From: Bacillota bacterium
Lineage (GTDB): Bacteria > Bacillota > UBA5301 > JAMCQP01
Length of the DNA: 49,544 nucleotides
Direction of reading: 5' to 3'
Assembly: GCA_023381695.1 (NCBI GenBank)
Contig: JAMCQP010000068.1
Coordinates: 1 to 49,544, forward strand
Of the stretch, positions 33,582-41,202 are shown one piece after another (the stretch's first letter is position 1; the number at the start of each line of letters is the position of its first letter). Under the pieces are notes generated by a model. It was not told where the DNA came from, made no database searches, and worked only from the letters and a program-made list of their open reading frames with translations. A program made the translations under genes and the position numbers.

Positions 33582-34320
33582 CCCTGGCTCCTATAAAGTT
33601 TCGATTAAAAGGGCAGGCCGCTCCCTGACATTGCCGATTTCGGCGGCTGTGCTCGCAGCGCCCCTGGGTCGAAGAACGGGGAAACCGGATCCCTTTGATC
33701 TCCTCAATGAAGTCCATCGCTGCACCAAGCGCGATCCATGTGCAGCGTTTGCAGCACCGCGGGCCGCCTTGAGCGGCGATGGACTGCAGCGCCCGCGCCG
33801 TTATGGCGTTGGCCCGGCCCCAGCTCTCCTTGCTCAGCGGCGTGGTCCCTTCGATGACCGACATCGCCGCCCCCGTGCCAAGGCCGGCGCCACAGGCGCC
33901 AAAGTGGCCGCAGGTCCCCCCCGGAATGGTCGCACCCCGGTTAATGGCCTCCTCCACCTCGTCCAAAGTAAGTTCGCCGGTAATGTTCCGGTAGGTGCAG
34001 GCGATCACCCCGGGAACCAGGGCATGGTGCTCGGGCCCATGCATGGCCACCACCGGGTGTTGCATGATCAGGTTCGCCAGGGCGAGGGGATCCTTCTCAC
34101 GGCTCGTGGTGCAAATCTTGCGGATTAGCGCGAGGGCATCCGCTCTGTGGCAGTCGTCGCAAACATAATGGCCCTCCGGGCAATTTACATACGTGTCGGC
34201 CGAGGCGCCACAATAAACGCAGGTCGCCTGTACCGGCTGCTGCCGGTATTCCAGCTCTCTGCCGCATACCAGACACCCCGACTCATGCCTTGCGGCCGTG
34301 GATCTTGTCGCCTGCCGCAT
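33559..34320 (-). CDS. Cysteine-rich DUF5714-type protein
   Basis: A 253-residue protein of unknown function. The N-terminus carries paired cysteines like one or two zinc ribbons (Cys 16, 19, 34, 37, 47, 54, 57). The middle has GGTCGHFGACGAGLGTG and a CCKRCTW motif, and the C-terminus has a further C-x6-9-C-x4-C set (CEHSRRNRQCQGAACPF). The pattern fits the DUF5714 domain, which tends to occur beside methyltransferases. ATG at 34320 directly follows the maturase stop (TAAGATG), so the two are coupled. A role as metal-binding or redox partner is conjecture. Confidence 0.7.
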   Translation of the reverse strand: MRQATRSTAARHESGCLVCGRELEYRQQPVQATCVYCGASADTYVNCPEGHYVCDDCHRADALALIRKICTTSREKDPLALANLIMQHPVVAMHGPEHHALVPGVIACTYRNITGELTLDEVEEAINRGATIPGGTCGHFGACGAGLGTGAAMSVIEGTTPLSKESWGRANAITARALQSIAAQGGPRCCKRCTWIALGAAMDFIEEIKGIRFPRSSTQGRCEHSRRNRQCQGAACPFNRNFIGARGGSLGKS

Positions 34321-34321
34321 C

Positions 34322-35713
34322 TTAATCCCCTCCCAGCGCCGCGATGCTGTCCCCGTAGTAATCCAGTCCCAGGGAAAGCAGCTCTTTGATGGGGCGGCAG
34401 TCCGGGGAAAGCACGCTTCCATGCTTCTCCCTGGCCACCACGCCGCAACCCCCGCCGCAGATCAGGCTGACTTCGCAGTCCCGGCATTCCGGGATATGGA
34501 GAACATTCCTCTCCTGCCACTCCGTAATGCCCTTTTCGTCTTCCACGCTCTCCGGGTAGAAGGTTCCCACCCGGTATTCATCCCGCCCGCAACTGGCGGT
34601 ACACCCATAGATGCCGCCGTACAGGTCGTAGACCCATTCCTTCTTGAAAGCAGGGCAGGTATCGAAACTGGCCAGATACATTTCGCCGGTGTCCACAAGA
34701 TGCTTTATCCCCTTGAACTCCGGCCGGTGGAAACGCGCCAAAACAGGGTGCTTGCGGCTGAGTTCGACGACGGACCGCCACAGGTCAACCTGCGACAGCA
34801 GGTGATCCGGCGTGGCATAGCACTCAAACAACTCGTAGTTGCGCCCCAGCTGGGTCTTGAAACGTTCCGGCCCCAGATCCAGCCACCCTTTCTCGTCCAC
34901 CAGACTGGCCAATTCCACCAGGCTTTTCAGATTCTCCCGGTCCACCACCACCCGGAAGTTGATGGGCATCCCCCGCCTGACAGCCCCGTCCACGCCGGCC
35001 ATGATCCGCTCCCAGGTGCCCTTGCCGGCCTTGGTAAACCTCCGCGTATCATGCACCGCCGCCGGCCCGTCCACCGTCACCTGGATCTCCTTGATCCTGG
35101 CCGTGCCGAGAATGTCCAGGTATTCCATCAGGTCGTAGCCGTTGGTGACCACCGCCAGTTCATAACCTTTCTCACGGGCCTGGCCGGCGATATACGAGAT
35201 GATCTCCTTCTGCGGCCGCGAAGCAATCAGGGGCTCCCCGCCAAAAAGGGTGATAAACGGTTTAACCTCTTCGCCCGCAAACTTCCGGTCAATGTGTGCA
35301 AAGAAGGCATCCACCACCTCTGGTTCAATGAGGGCGGGGCGGTGGTCCATCCCTTTTTGAAAACAGTACTTGCAGGCCAGATTACAGCCGTAGGTGGGGA
35401 TCAACAGGATCTGGGCGGGCGAGGCGGCCAGCTCCGCCTGAAATTCGGCCTCTTTCTCCTCAACCAGCGCGTCTTCCTCCCGGACGTCCGAGAAGAGGTA
35501 TCCCCTTTCTATTAAATAAGCGACAAAGGAGTCCGCTTCCGCATCGTCCGGCCATGGATAGCGGCCGGCTTTCATGGCTTCCAGCTTGCGGACCTCGTCT
35601 TCAGCGGCCAGATCAAAAGCTCCGGTGAGCGGGTTCATGACGGCCCAGGCCCCGACTCCGTCCTTTTCCCCTTCCCCCTTGCCGACCACGATGTTGTACT
35701 TGCTATAATACAT
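34322..35713 (-). CDS. Radical SAM/SPASM peptide maturase
   Basis: A 463-residue radical SAM enzyme predicted to modify the small cysteine-rich peptide encoded just upstream. Residues 1-100 form an N-terminal region like those of RiPP maturases and may hold a peptide-recognition domain. The 4Fe-4S motif is C-x3-C-x2-C at 110-117 (YGCNLACKYCF), followed by FGGEPL. The C-terminal SPASM set C-x2-C-x5-C-x3-C-x15-C spans 410-439 and would hold auxiliary clusters. SPASM enzymes typically make thioether or carbon-carbon crosslinks. ATG at 35713 with GGGGGAATTAGTA upstream. It lies 110 bases after the peptide gene. Confidence 0.9.
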   Translation of the reverse strand: MYYSKYNIVVGKGEGEKDGVGAWAVMNPLTGAFDLAAEDEVRKLEAMKAGRYPWPDDAEADSFVAYLIERGYLFSDVREEDALVEEKEAEFQAELAASPAQILLIPTYGCNLACKYCFQKGMDHRPALIEPEVVDAFFAHIDRKFAGEEVKPFITLFGGEPLIASRPQKEIISYIAGQAREKGYELAVVTNGYDLMEYLDILGTARIKEIQVTVDGPAAVHDTRRFTKAGKGTWERIMAGVDGAVRRGMPINFRVVVDRENLKSLVELASLVDEKGWLDLGPERFKTQLGRNYELFECYATPDHLLSQVDLWRSVVELSRKHPVLARFHRPEFKGIKHLVDTGEMYLASFDTCPAFKKEWVYDLYGGIYGCTASCGRDEYRVGTFYPESVEDEKGITEWQERNVLHIPECRDCEVSLICGGGCGVVAREKHGSVLSPDCRPIKELLSLGLDYYGDSIAALGGD

Positions 35714-35741
35714 TACTAATTCCCCCAACTGATGTGCAGAC

Positions 35742-35801
35742 GGCGGCAGGATCACCTGTCGCCGCCTCTTGCCGTTTGTCTCTTGCCTCTTGTCTCTTGC
35801 C
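35742..35801 (-). other. Hairpin and 14-base tandem repeat between peptide and maturase genes
   Basis: GGCGG/CCGCC and CAGG/CCTG form a bulged nine-pair hairpin with loop TGAT (minus strand; 35742-35766). Adjacent, TTGTCTCTTGCC occurs twice on the plus strand (35776-35787 and 35790-35801), with degenerate copies either side. In many RiPP operons an intercistronic hairpin limits read-through or protects the precursor mRNA so that peptide outnumbers enzyme; that role here is inferred. The hairpin has no T run. Confidence 0.6.
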
Positions 35802-35823
35802 ACTTGCCTCTTAAACCTTGACT

Positions 35824-35937
35824 TTAGTCGTGGCAGCCCGCCACAACTTTGCTCGACTTCGAACAGCACTGGGCCACCGTCAGACTGCTCGCCGAGCAGC
35901 AACACTGGCCGGAATCGGCCCTGGTGATCGCCTTCAT
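35824..35937 (-). CDS. 37-residue six-cysteine peptide, candidate RiPP precursor
   Basis: ATG at 35937 follows AAAGGAGG with a six-base gap, one of the best ribosome binding sites in the window, and the frame closes with TAA at 35824. The peptide has a short polar start (MKAITRADSGQ), then Cys at 12, 13, 14, 24, 25 and 35 among Ser, Ala, Val and Lys, ending CHD. Small size, Cys-Ser-rich core, first position after a strong promoter and the adjoining SPASM maturase fit a ribosomally made, post-translationally modified peptide. Six cysteines recall SCIFF peptides, but the sequence and length differ. A metallothionein-like metal peptide is the alternative. Confidence 0.8.
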   Translation of the reverse strand: MKAITRADSGQCCCSASSLTVAQCCSKSSKVVAGCHD

Positions 35938-36034
35938 GAGGTTCCTCCTTTCTCCCAATCACATTATCTTTATGTATGATAAGGTTGGGCCTTGCCAGGA
36001 ATTTTCCCGATACTACTACCCCTCTCCAGGGGGA

Positions 36035-36075
36035 GTTGATAAGACGAGTATATCAACAACTTCCAAACATGTCAA
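36035..36075 (-). promoter_or_regulatory. Promoter and operator-like palindrome of the peptide-maturase operon
   Basis: On the minus strand TTGACA (36075-36070), a 17-base spacer and TATACT (36052-36047) form a near-perfect sigma-A promoter about 110 bases upstream of the peptide start. An inverted repeat GTTGATA/TATCAAC (36057-36051 and 36041-36035, nine-base spacer) overlaps the -10 box, so a repressor binding there would block transcription. No regulator gene for it is in the cluster. Confidence 0.8.
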
Positions 36076-36210
36076 TACGGGGTATGGTATTTCATCCAAT
36101 TCATGATCTGGGTATTCCGCAAGCCTCCGGTTAAAAATATGTCTACTTTGGAATTGAAAAGAGGCTCTCCATGGATTAGAATGGAAGAGCAAGCGAAGGG
36201 ATGTGAATCA

Positions 36211-37086
36211 ATGGCATCAAATGCGATTCCTCAGGCAACCATCGGTTTGATCGGGGGATCGGGAACCTTCTCCCTGCAATTCCCCGAAGACCTGGCCGAT
36301 GCAGGAGTGAAAGCGCTGGCTGAAGGGCTCGTCTTCGAGACCCCTTTTGGGAAAAGCCCGCCTCTGAAGTTGTTCTCCGTGGAAGGTACCCAGGCGCGGA
36401 GGGTGCTGGCCGCCAGAATGCACGGCCGGATCCCCGGAGTCTCCTGGGGGGAGGCTTCCCGCCGGTTGTTCTGGGTCTTCCGGGAGGCCGGCGTCCGCAA
36501 GGTCGTGGCCGAGGGGGGTGTCGGCAGCGTCAACCACCTGCTGGACCCCCGGGATATCGTAATACCCACCGATTACCTAGACCTTTCCATGCGCAAGGAC
36601 ATCAGCCTTGGCGAAGAGTATCTGGCGGTGATGCGCCAGCCGATTTGCCCCTCCCTGCACACCACGCTGGTGGAAGCAGCACGAAATAACCCCCTGGGCC
36701 GGGTATTCCCTCGGGGGGTATACGTGGCAACCGACGGCCGGCACTTTGAAAGCCCGGCGGAGGTGGCTCTCTTCCGGCAGTGGGGGGCGGACGTGGTGGG
36801 GCAGACCCTCTGTCCCGAGGTGTATCTCGCCCGGGAGATCGGCGCGTGCTACGCGGGTCTTTACCTGGTAGTGAACTACGGCGAAGGTGTGGTCAAGCCA
36901 TGGGAGCACCAGACCCTCCAAGACATCTTCTTTGAGGATGCCCTGCCGTGGGGGAAAGTAATATTGCGCGCCCTGGAGACCATCGATCTGGCGGCGGAGT
37001 GTGCCTGCCACACCTTGCGCAAGCCGACCCTGCTGCGGCCGGAAAATGTGGGGCTGGCCAAACGCAGGCGAGGAGGCCGGGTATAG
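36211..37086 (+). CDS. MTAP-family nucleoside phosphorylase in the menaquinone cluster
   Basis: A 291-residue protein of the 5'-methylthioadenosine phosphorylase family: IGLIGGSGTFSL near the N-terminus, EGGVGSVNHLLDPRDIVIPTDYLDLS in two adjacent blocks, and late VVGQTLCPEVYLAREIG. Being first in an operon with mqnE, mqnA and mqnC, it probably supplies the missing step, cleavage of aminodeoxyfutalosine to dehypoxanthine futalosine and adenine, or recycles 5'-deoxyadenosine and MTA from radical SAM steps. ATG at 36211 has AAGGGATGTGAATCA upstream; earlier ATGs are in frame but lack family similarity. Confidence 0.83.
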   Translation: MASNAIPQATIGLIGGSGTFSLQFPEDLADAGVKALAEGLVFETPFGKSPPLKLFSVEGTQARRVLAARMHGRIPGVSWGEASRRLFWVFREAGVRKVVAEGGVGSVNHLLDPRDIVIPTDYLDLSMRKDISLGEEYLAVMRQPICPSLHTTLVEAARNNPLGRVFPRGVYVATDGRHFESPAEVALFRQWGADVVGQTLCPEVYLAREIGACYAGLYLVVNYGEGVVKPWEHQTLQDIFFEDALPWGKVILRALETIDLAAECACHTLRKPTLLRPENVGLAKRRRGGRV

Positions 37087-37127
37087 GCAGCGCTGTCTCA
37101 TAGTGCTTGGAATAGGAGGAGTTTTCT

Positions 37128-38261
37128 TTGTCCGCTACTGTCATCATTCCCTACCACCCCAGGATCGTTTCGGACCTTGAACATGGCCCCCTGGGGGAGA
37201 TCTCCGGCAAGGTCTTTGCCGGCCGGCGTCTCAACCGGGAGGACGGGATCAAATTATGGCAATCCGCCGACCTTCTGAGTATCGGCTTTTTGAGCGATTT
37301 TGCGCGGCGGAAAAAGGCCGGTGACGATGTTTACTTTATCAACAACACCCACATCAACCACACCAACGTCTGCCGGAACCTCTGCGAACTCTGCGCTTTC
37401 GGCAGGAAGCCCTCGGCTTCCGGGGCGTACACCCTCACCCTGGAAAAGATTGCGGAAAAAGCCGCTCAGGCCCGGAACCTGGGCGTCACCGAGGTGCACA
37501 TCGTGGGCGGGCTGAATGAAGAGCTGCCCTTCCGCTACTATGTGGAGATGTTGCGCACGGTGAAGGAGATCCTCCCGGACGTCCACATTCAGGCTTTTGA
37601 CGCGGTGGAGATCGACTTTATAAGCGAAATCTCCGGCCTGTCCCTGGAAGAGGCGCTGTTGCGCCTTAAAGAGGCTGGGTTGGGCTCTCTGCCTGGAGGC
37701 GGGGCGGAAATCTTCAACCCGGCGGTGCGCAACCGCATTTGCAGCAGGAAAATTGATGGGGCGCGCTGGCTCAAGGTACACGAAACCGCCCACCGGCTGG
37801 GCTTTCGAAGCAACGCCACCATGCTGTACGGCCATGTGGAGAGCCTCGAGGACCGGGTCGATCACCTGCTGCGATTAAGAGAACTTCAGGATCAGACGGG
37901 CGGCTTCATGTCCTTTATTCCTCTGGCTTTCCACCCACAGAATACCGCGTTTGCCCATTTAACCAAAACCAGCGGCTACGCCGACTTGAAAACCCTGGCC
38001 GTCTCCCGGCTGATGCTGGACAACTTCGATCATATCAAAGCCTTCTGGATCATGCTCACCCCCCGAGTCGCCCAGATCGCCCTCAGTTTCGGGGTGGATG
38101 ATCTGGACGGAACCGTGCGGGAGGAGCGCATCGTCCATGACGCCGGCGCGGATACCGCGCAATTCCAACCCGCGGAGACCTTCTTGCGGATGATCCGGGA
38201 AGCCGGCCGCAGGCCGGTGGAACGGGATACTCTGTACAACGTGATCCGCGTCCATGGTTAA
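37128..38261 (+). CDS. mqnE: Aminofutalosine synthase MqnE
   Basis: Radical SAM enzyme that joins the enolpyruvyl benzoate product of MqnA to the adenosyl radical to give aminofutalosine. The 377-residue protein has C-x3-C-x2-C in CRNLCELCAFG at about residue 82, HIVGGLNEELPF, AFDAVEIDF and LPGGGAEIFNPAVR, typical of the MqnE/MqnC family. The form CRNLCELC and the surrounding INHTNVC point to MqnE. TTG at 37128 has AGGAGGA seven bases upstream. It lies 41 bases after the MTAP-family gene. Confidence 0.93.
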   Translation: MSATVIIPYHPRIVSDLEHGPLGEISGKVFAGRRLNREDGIKLWQSADLLSIGFLSDFARRKKAGDDVYFINNTHINHTNVCRNLCELCAFGRKPSASGAYTLTLEKIAEKAAQARNLGVTEVHIVGGLNEELPFRYYVEMLRTVKEILPDVHIQAFDAVEIDFISEISGLSLEEALLRLKEAGLGSLPGGGAEIFNPAVRNRICSRKIDGARWLKVHETAHRLGFRSNATMLYGHVESLEDRVDHLLRLRELQDQTGGFMSFIPLAFHPQNTAFAHLTKTSGYADLKTLAVSRLMLDNFDHIKAFWIMLTPRVAQIALSFGVDDLDGTVREERIVHDAGADTAQFQPAETFLRMIREAGRRPVERDTLYNVIRVHG

Positions 38262-38299
38262 GGGTGAATTATCAACAGTAAATAATCAAGGGTGATATT

Positions 38300-39160
38300 A
38301 TGGAACAGCCACTGGTGGGCCGTGTTTCGTATCTCAATTGCCTGCCGGTCTTTCAAGCGTTGGAAACCGGACTGGTGGAGATGCCGGCGGAAATCCTGGC
38401 CGACCACCCCAGCCGGCTTAACCAGATGTTCCGGGAAGGCCGGCTGCAAGTGACCGCCATCTCCTCCATCGAGTACGCCCGGCAAGAGGAAGGGTGCCTG
38501 GTGCTTCCCCATCTTTCCATCTCCGCCGACGGCCCGGTGCGAAGCGTGGCCCTGCTCAGCAAGATTCCCATTGAAAAGCTGCCGGGTAAAACCATCTCGC
38601 TCACCCCGTATTCCGCCACCAGCGTGGTGCTCCTCCAGCTCCTGATGAAAAGGTTTTACCATGCTGAAGGAAACTTCTTCACCCGGCCCGCCGGCAGCCA
38701 GGTCTGGTGGAACAATCCGGACGCCGCTCTGGTGATCGGGGACGAGGCCCTGCAGGCAGTCCATCAAACCGGCGAACATTACATCTACGACCTGGCGGAA
38801 GAATGGAAACGCTGGACAGGGCGCAAGATGGTATTCGCCCTCTGGGTGGCGCGGCCGCAATTTGCGCGGGAACACCCGGCGCGCCTTGCCGCCATCTGGC
38901 AGGGGATGGATCTGTCAAAGAAGTGGGGCCAGGAGCATCCCGGGGAGGTTGTGGAACGGGGGCGGTCTTTGACGAACCTGCCGGCGCCGGTGTTGACCGA
39001 CTATTTTCACCGCTTGCAGTACGACCTGGATTGGGGCCACCTGGACGGCCTGATGTATTTTTACCGGCTGGCGCTGGAATGCGGCCTGCTGGAGCGAGCA
39101 GCCAGCTTGCACATCTGGGGGAGAGAAGATGATCGATATTATCGTATCCAAAGCGCTTGA
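38300..39160 (+). CDS. mqnA: Chorismate dehydratase MqnA
   Basis: First enzyme of the futalosine pathway; removes water from chorismate to give 3-[(1-carboxyvinyl)oxy]benzoate. The 286-residue protein has a periplasmic-binding-protein fold and the family blocks GRVSYLNCLPVF, LQVTAISSIEYA, SLTPYSATSVVLLQLL, and WWNNPDAALVIGDEAL. ATG at 38300 with AAGGGTGATATT upstream. Its last 32 bases overlap the start of mqnC, so translation is coupled. Confidence 0.93.
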   Translation: MEQPLVGRVSYLNCLPVFQALETGLVEMPAEILADHPSRLNQMFREGRLQVTAISSIEYARQEEGCLVLPHLSISADGPVRSVALLSKIPIEKLPGKTISLTPYSATSVVLLQLLMKRFYHAEGNFFTRPAGSQVWWNNPDAALVIGDEALQAVHQTGEHYIYDLAEEWKRWTGRKMVFALWVARPQFAREHPARLAAIWQGMDLSKKWGQEHPGEVVERGRSLTNLPAPVLTDYFHRLQYDLDWGHLDGLMYFYRLALECGLLERAASLHIWGREDDRYYRIQSA

Positions 39161-40217
39161 GGGAGAACGCCTGACCCCGGAGGAAGGTGAGCGCCTGCTG
39201 GTGGAGGCGGACCTTTTGACCCTCGGCTGGCTGGCCGACCGGGTGCGGCGACGGTTGCATCCCAAGCCCCGGGTGACTTTTGTGGTGGACCGGAATATCA
39301 ACTACACCAATGTGTGCATCACCGGTTGCCGGTTCTGCGCCTTCTACCGCCCACCTGGGCACCCGGAGGCTTACGTGCTCTCCCGGCAGGAGATCTTTGC
39401 CAAAATCGAAGAGACCATGGCCCTGGGAGGCACCCAGATCCTGATGCAAGGGGGGCTGCATCCTAAGCTGGACCTGGCGTACTTTGAAGACCTGTTCCGG
39501 GCGATCAAGGAACGGTATCCGGTGCAGTTGCACAGCTTATCCCCGGTGGAGATCGACTATCTGGCCCGTACTTCCGGCTTTTCCCTGGAGACGGTTATCC
39601 GCCGCCTGGCGGACGCCGGGTTGGATTCCTTGCCGGGAGGGGGGGCGGAGATCCTGGTGGACCGGGTGCGCCGGCAGATCAGCCCCTCCAAGACCAGCGC
39701 CGGCCGGTGGCTGGAAGTGATGGCCGCCGCGCACCGGGCGGGCCTCAAGTCCACCGCCACCATGATGTTTGGCAGCGTGGAAAGCCCGGCGGAGAGAATC
39801 GCCCACCTGGAAGCGGTCCGCCGCCTACAGGACGAAACCGGCGGCTTCACCGCCTTCATTCCCTGGAGCTTCCAGCCGGGAAACACGGCCCTGGGCGGAG
39901 AAGCCGCCTCGTCGATGGATTACCTGCGCACCCTGGCGGTGGCCAGGATCTACCTGGATAACGTCCCCAACTTGCAGGTCTCCTGGGTGACGCAGGGGGT
40001 CAAGGTGGCCCAGACCGCCCTGTCCTTCGGGGCCAACGATTTCGGCTCCACCATGCTGGAGGAGAATGTGGTGAGAGCCGCGGGAGTCTCTTTCCGCACT
40101 TCCATGGAGGAATTGATCCGTGCCGTTAAAGAGGCCGGTTTTCAACCGGCCCAGCGAGACAACCTGTACCACATCCTCAAAGAATTTCGAGGATCAACAA
40201 CCCCGCCAGCAAAATGA
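39129..40217 (+). CDS. mqnC: Cyclic dehypoxanthine futalosine synthase MqnC
   Basis: Radical SAM cyclase that closes the ring to form cyclic dehypoxanthine futalosine. The 362-residue protein carries C-x3-C-x2-C in CITGCRFCAFYR, the LMQGGLHPKLDL block, HSLSPVEIDYLA and LPGGGAEILVDRVR. It is paralogous to MqnE, and the CAFYR context assigns it to MqnC. ATG at 39129 with GGGGGAGAAG upstream, inside the end of mqnA. Its 3' end overlaps the convergent EamA gene by 41 bases. The later genes mqnD and menaquinone tailoring enzymes are not in the window. Confidence 0.93.
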   Translation: MIDIIVSKALEGERLTPEEGERLLVEADLLTLGWLADRVRRRLHPKPRVTFVVDRNINYTNVCITGCRFCAFYRPPGHPEAYVLSRQEIFAKIEETMALGGTQILMQGGLHPKLDLAYFEDLFRAIKERYPVQLHSLSPVEIDYLARTSGFSLETVIRRLADAGLDSLPGGGAEILVDRVRRQISPSKTSAGRWLEVMAAAHRAGLKSTATMMFGSVESPAERIAHLEAVRRLQDETGGFTAFIPWSFQPGNTALGGEAASSMDYLRTLAVARIYLDNVPNLQVSWVTQGVKVAQTALSFGANDFGSTMLEENVVRAAGVSFRTSMEELIRAVKEAGFQPAQRDNLYHILKEFRGSTTPPAK

Positions 40218-41088
40218 CCCCACCCAGGATCTTTTGCGGCGACAACCCTTCCGACAGGAAGAGCACCGCCAGCAAAGACGCGGTCAGAGGCTCCAGCAGC
40301 GTGTACAGCGTGGCAACCCGCACGGGAACCACCCGCAGCCCGGTGCTGAACAGCGCATACGACACGCCGGTGGCGATGCCACCTACATACAAAACCAGCG
40401 GCAGGGCGCCCGGTACGGCCATCCAGCCGAAGGATCGTCCCAACACAAGCGGCGCCAGAAGGAGCGTGGCCAGCCCAAAGATGGTGGACATGGCGCCAAG
40501 CGGGTTATTCTCCCTGATGACCTCCTTGCCGGCCACGGTATAAGTGGCATAGCACAGGCCGGCGCCCAGGGCCATCAGGTATCCGCTCAAATCTGCCGCC
40601 GGTCCGAACTGCGGCGCGGCGATTGACGCGTTAACCGTTGGCCTTTCGGAAGCGACAATCAGGATTGTCCCCCCGACGGAAAGCCCCAGGGCCAGCCACC
40701 ATTTCCAGGGCAGGAGCTCGCCGAGAACGACACGGGCTAAAAGGCCCGCAAAAACCGGCGCCGAGCAAAGCGCCAGCACCGTGGCCGCGATAACACCGGC
40801 TCTGGCCACCGCGTTGAAATAGAGCATCTGGTAAGCGGCTACGGCGATTGCGGAGATCAGGACAGCCCGCCAATTGCTCCTTGTAAATGGCAAAAACCCA
40901 TGGCCACCCCTGTAAAAGGCAAACATCCAGAGAACCGGCACAGAAAAAAGCAGCCTTGCAAAAGCAACCGTGATTGGATGAGCCCCCATCCCGGCATAGA
41001 GCGTCCGCCCCACCACCCCGGCCGTCCCCCACAAGACCGCCGCGCCGGCCACCAACAGATCATGCTTCTCATACTTCCCGAAAGTCAC
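40177..41088 (-). CDS. EamA-family (DMT superfamily) transporter
   Basis: A 303-residue membrane protein with ten predicted segments in two EamA repeats. The first begins AAVLWGTAGVVGRTLY and the second AGLCYATYTVAGKEV, each with a conserved small-residue entry helix. VALYTLLEPLTASLLAVLFL-type sequence (here TLYTLLEPLTASLLA) near the end is typical. It is probably an exporter or importer of small metabolites; the substrate is unknown. GTG at 41088 follows AGGAGGGAGATA. The 3' end overlaps mqnC in the opposite direction. Confidence 0.85.
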   Translation of the reverse strand: MTFGKYEKHDLLVAGAAVLWGTAGVVGRTLYAGMGAHPITVAFARLLFSVPVLWMFAFYRGGHGFLPFTRSNWRAVLISAIAVAAYQMLYFNAVARAGVIAATVLALCSAPVFAGLLARVVLGELLPWKWWLALGLSVGGTILIVASERPTVNASIAAPQFGPAADLSGYLMALGAGLCYATYTVAGKEVIRENNPLGAMSTIFGLATLLLAPLVLGRSFGWMAVPGALPLVLYVGGIATGVSYALFSTGLRVVPVRVATLYTLLEPLTASLLAVLFLSEGLSPQKILGGVILLAGLLILEIL

Positions 41089-41202
41089 TATCTCCCTCCT
41101 GACTTCACCTCAGACAACTTGCACTTTACCTGCCTTGGATGCGCCACTTCCCGCGATCACCCCGAGAGGGTTAGCCACCGTTACGTCGAAGATCATAACC
41201 CT

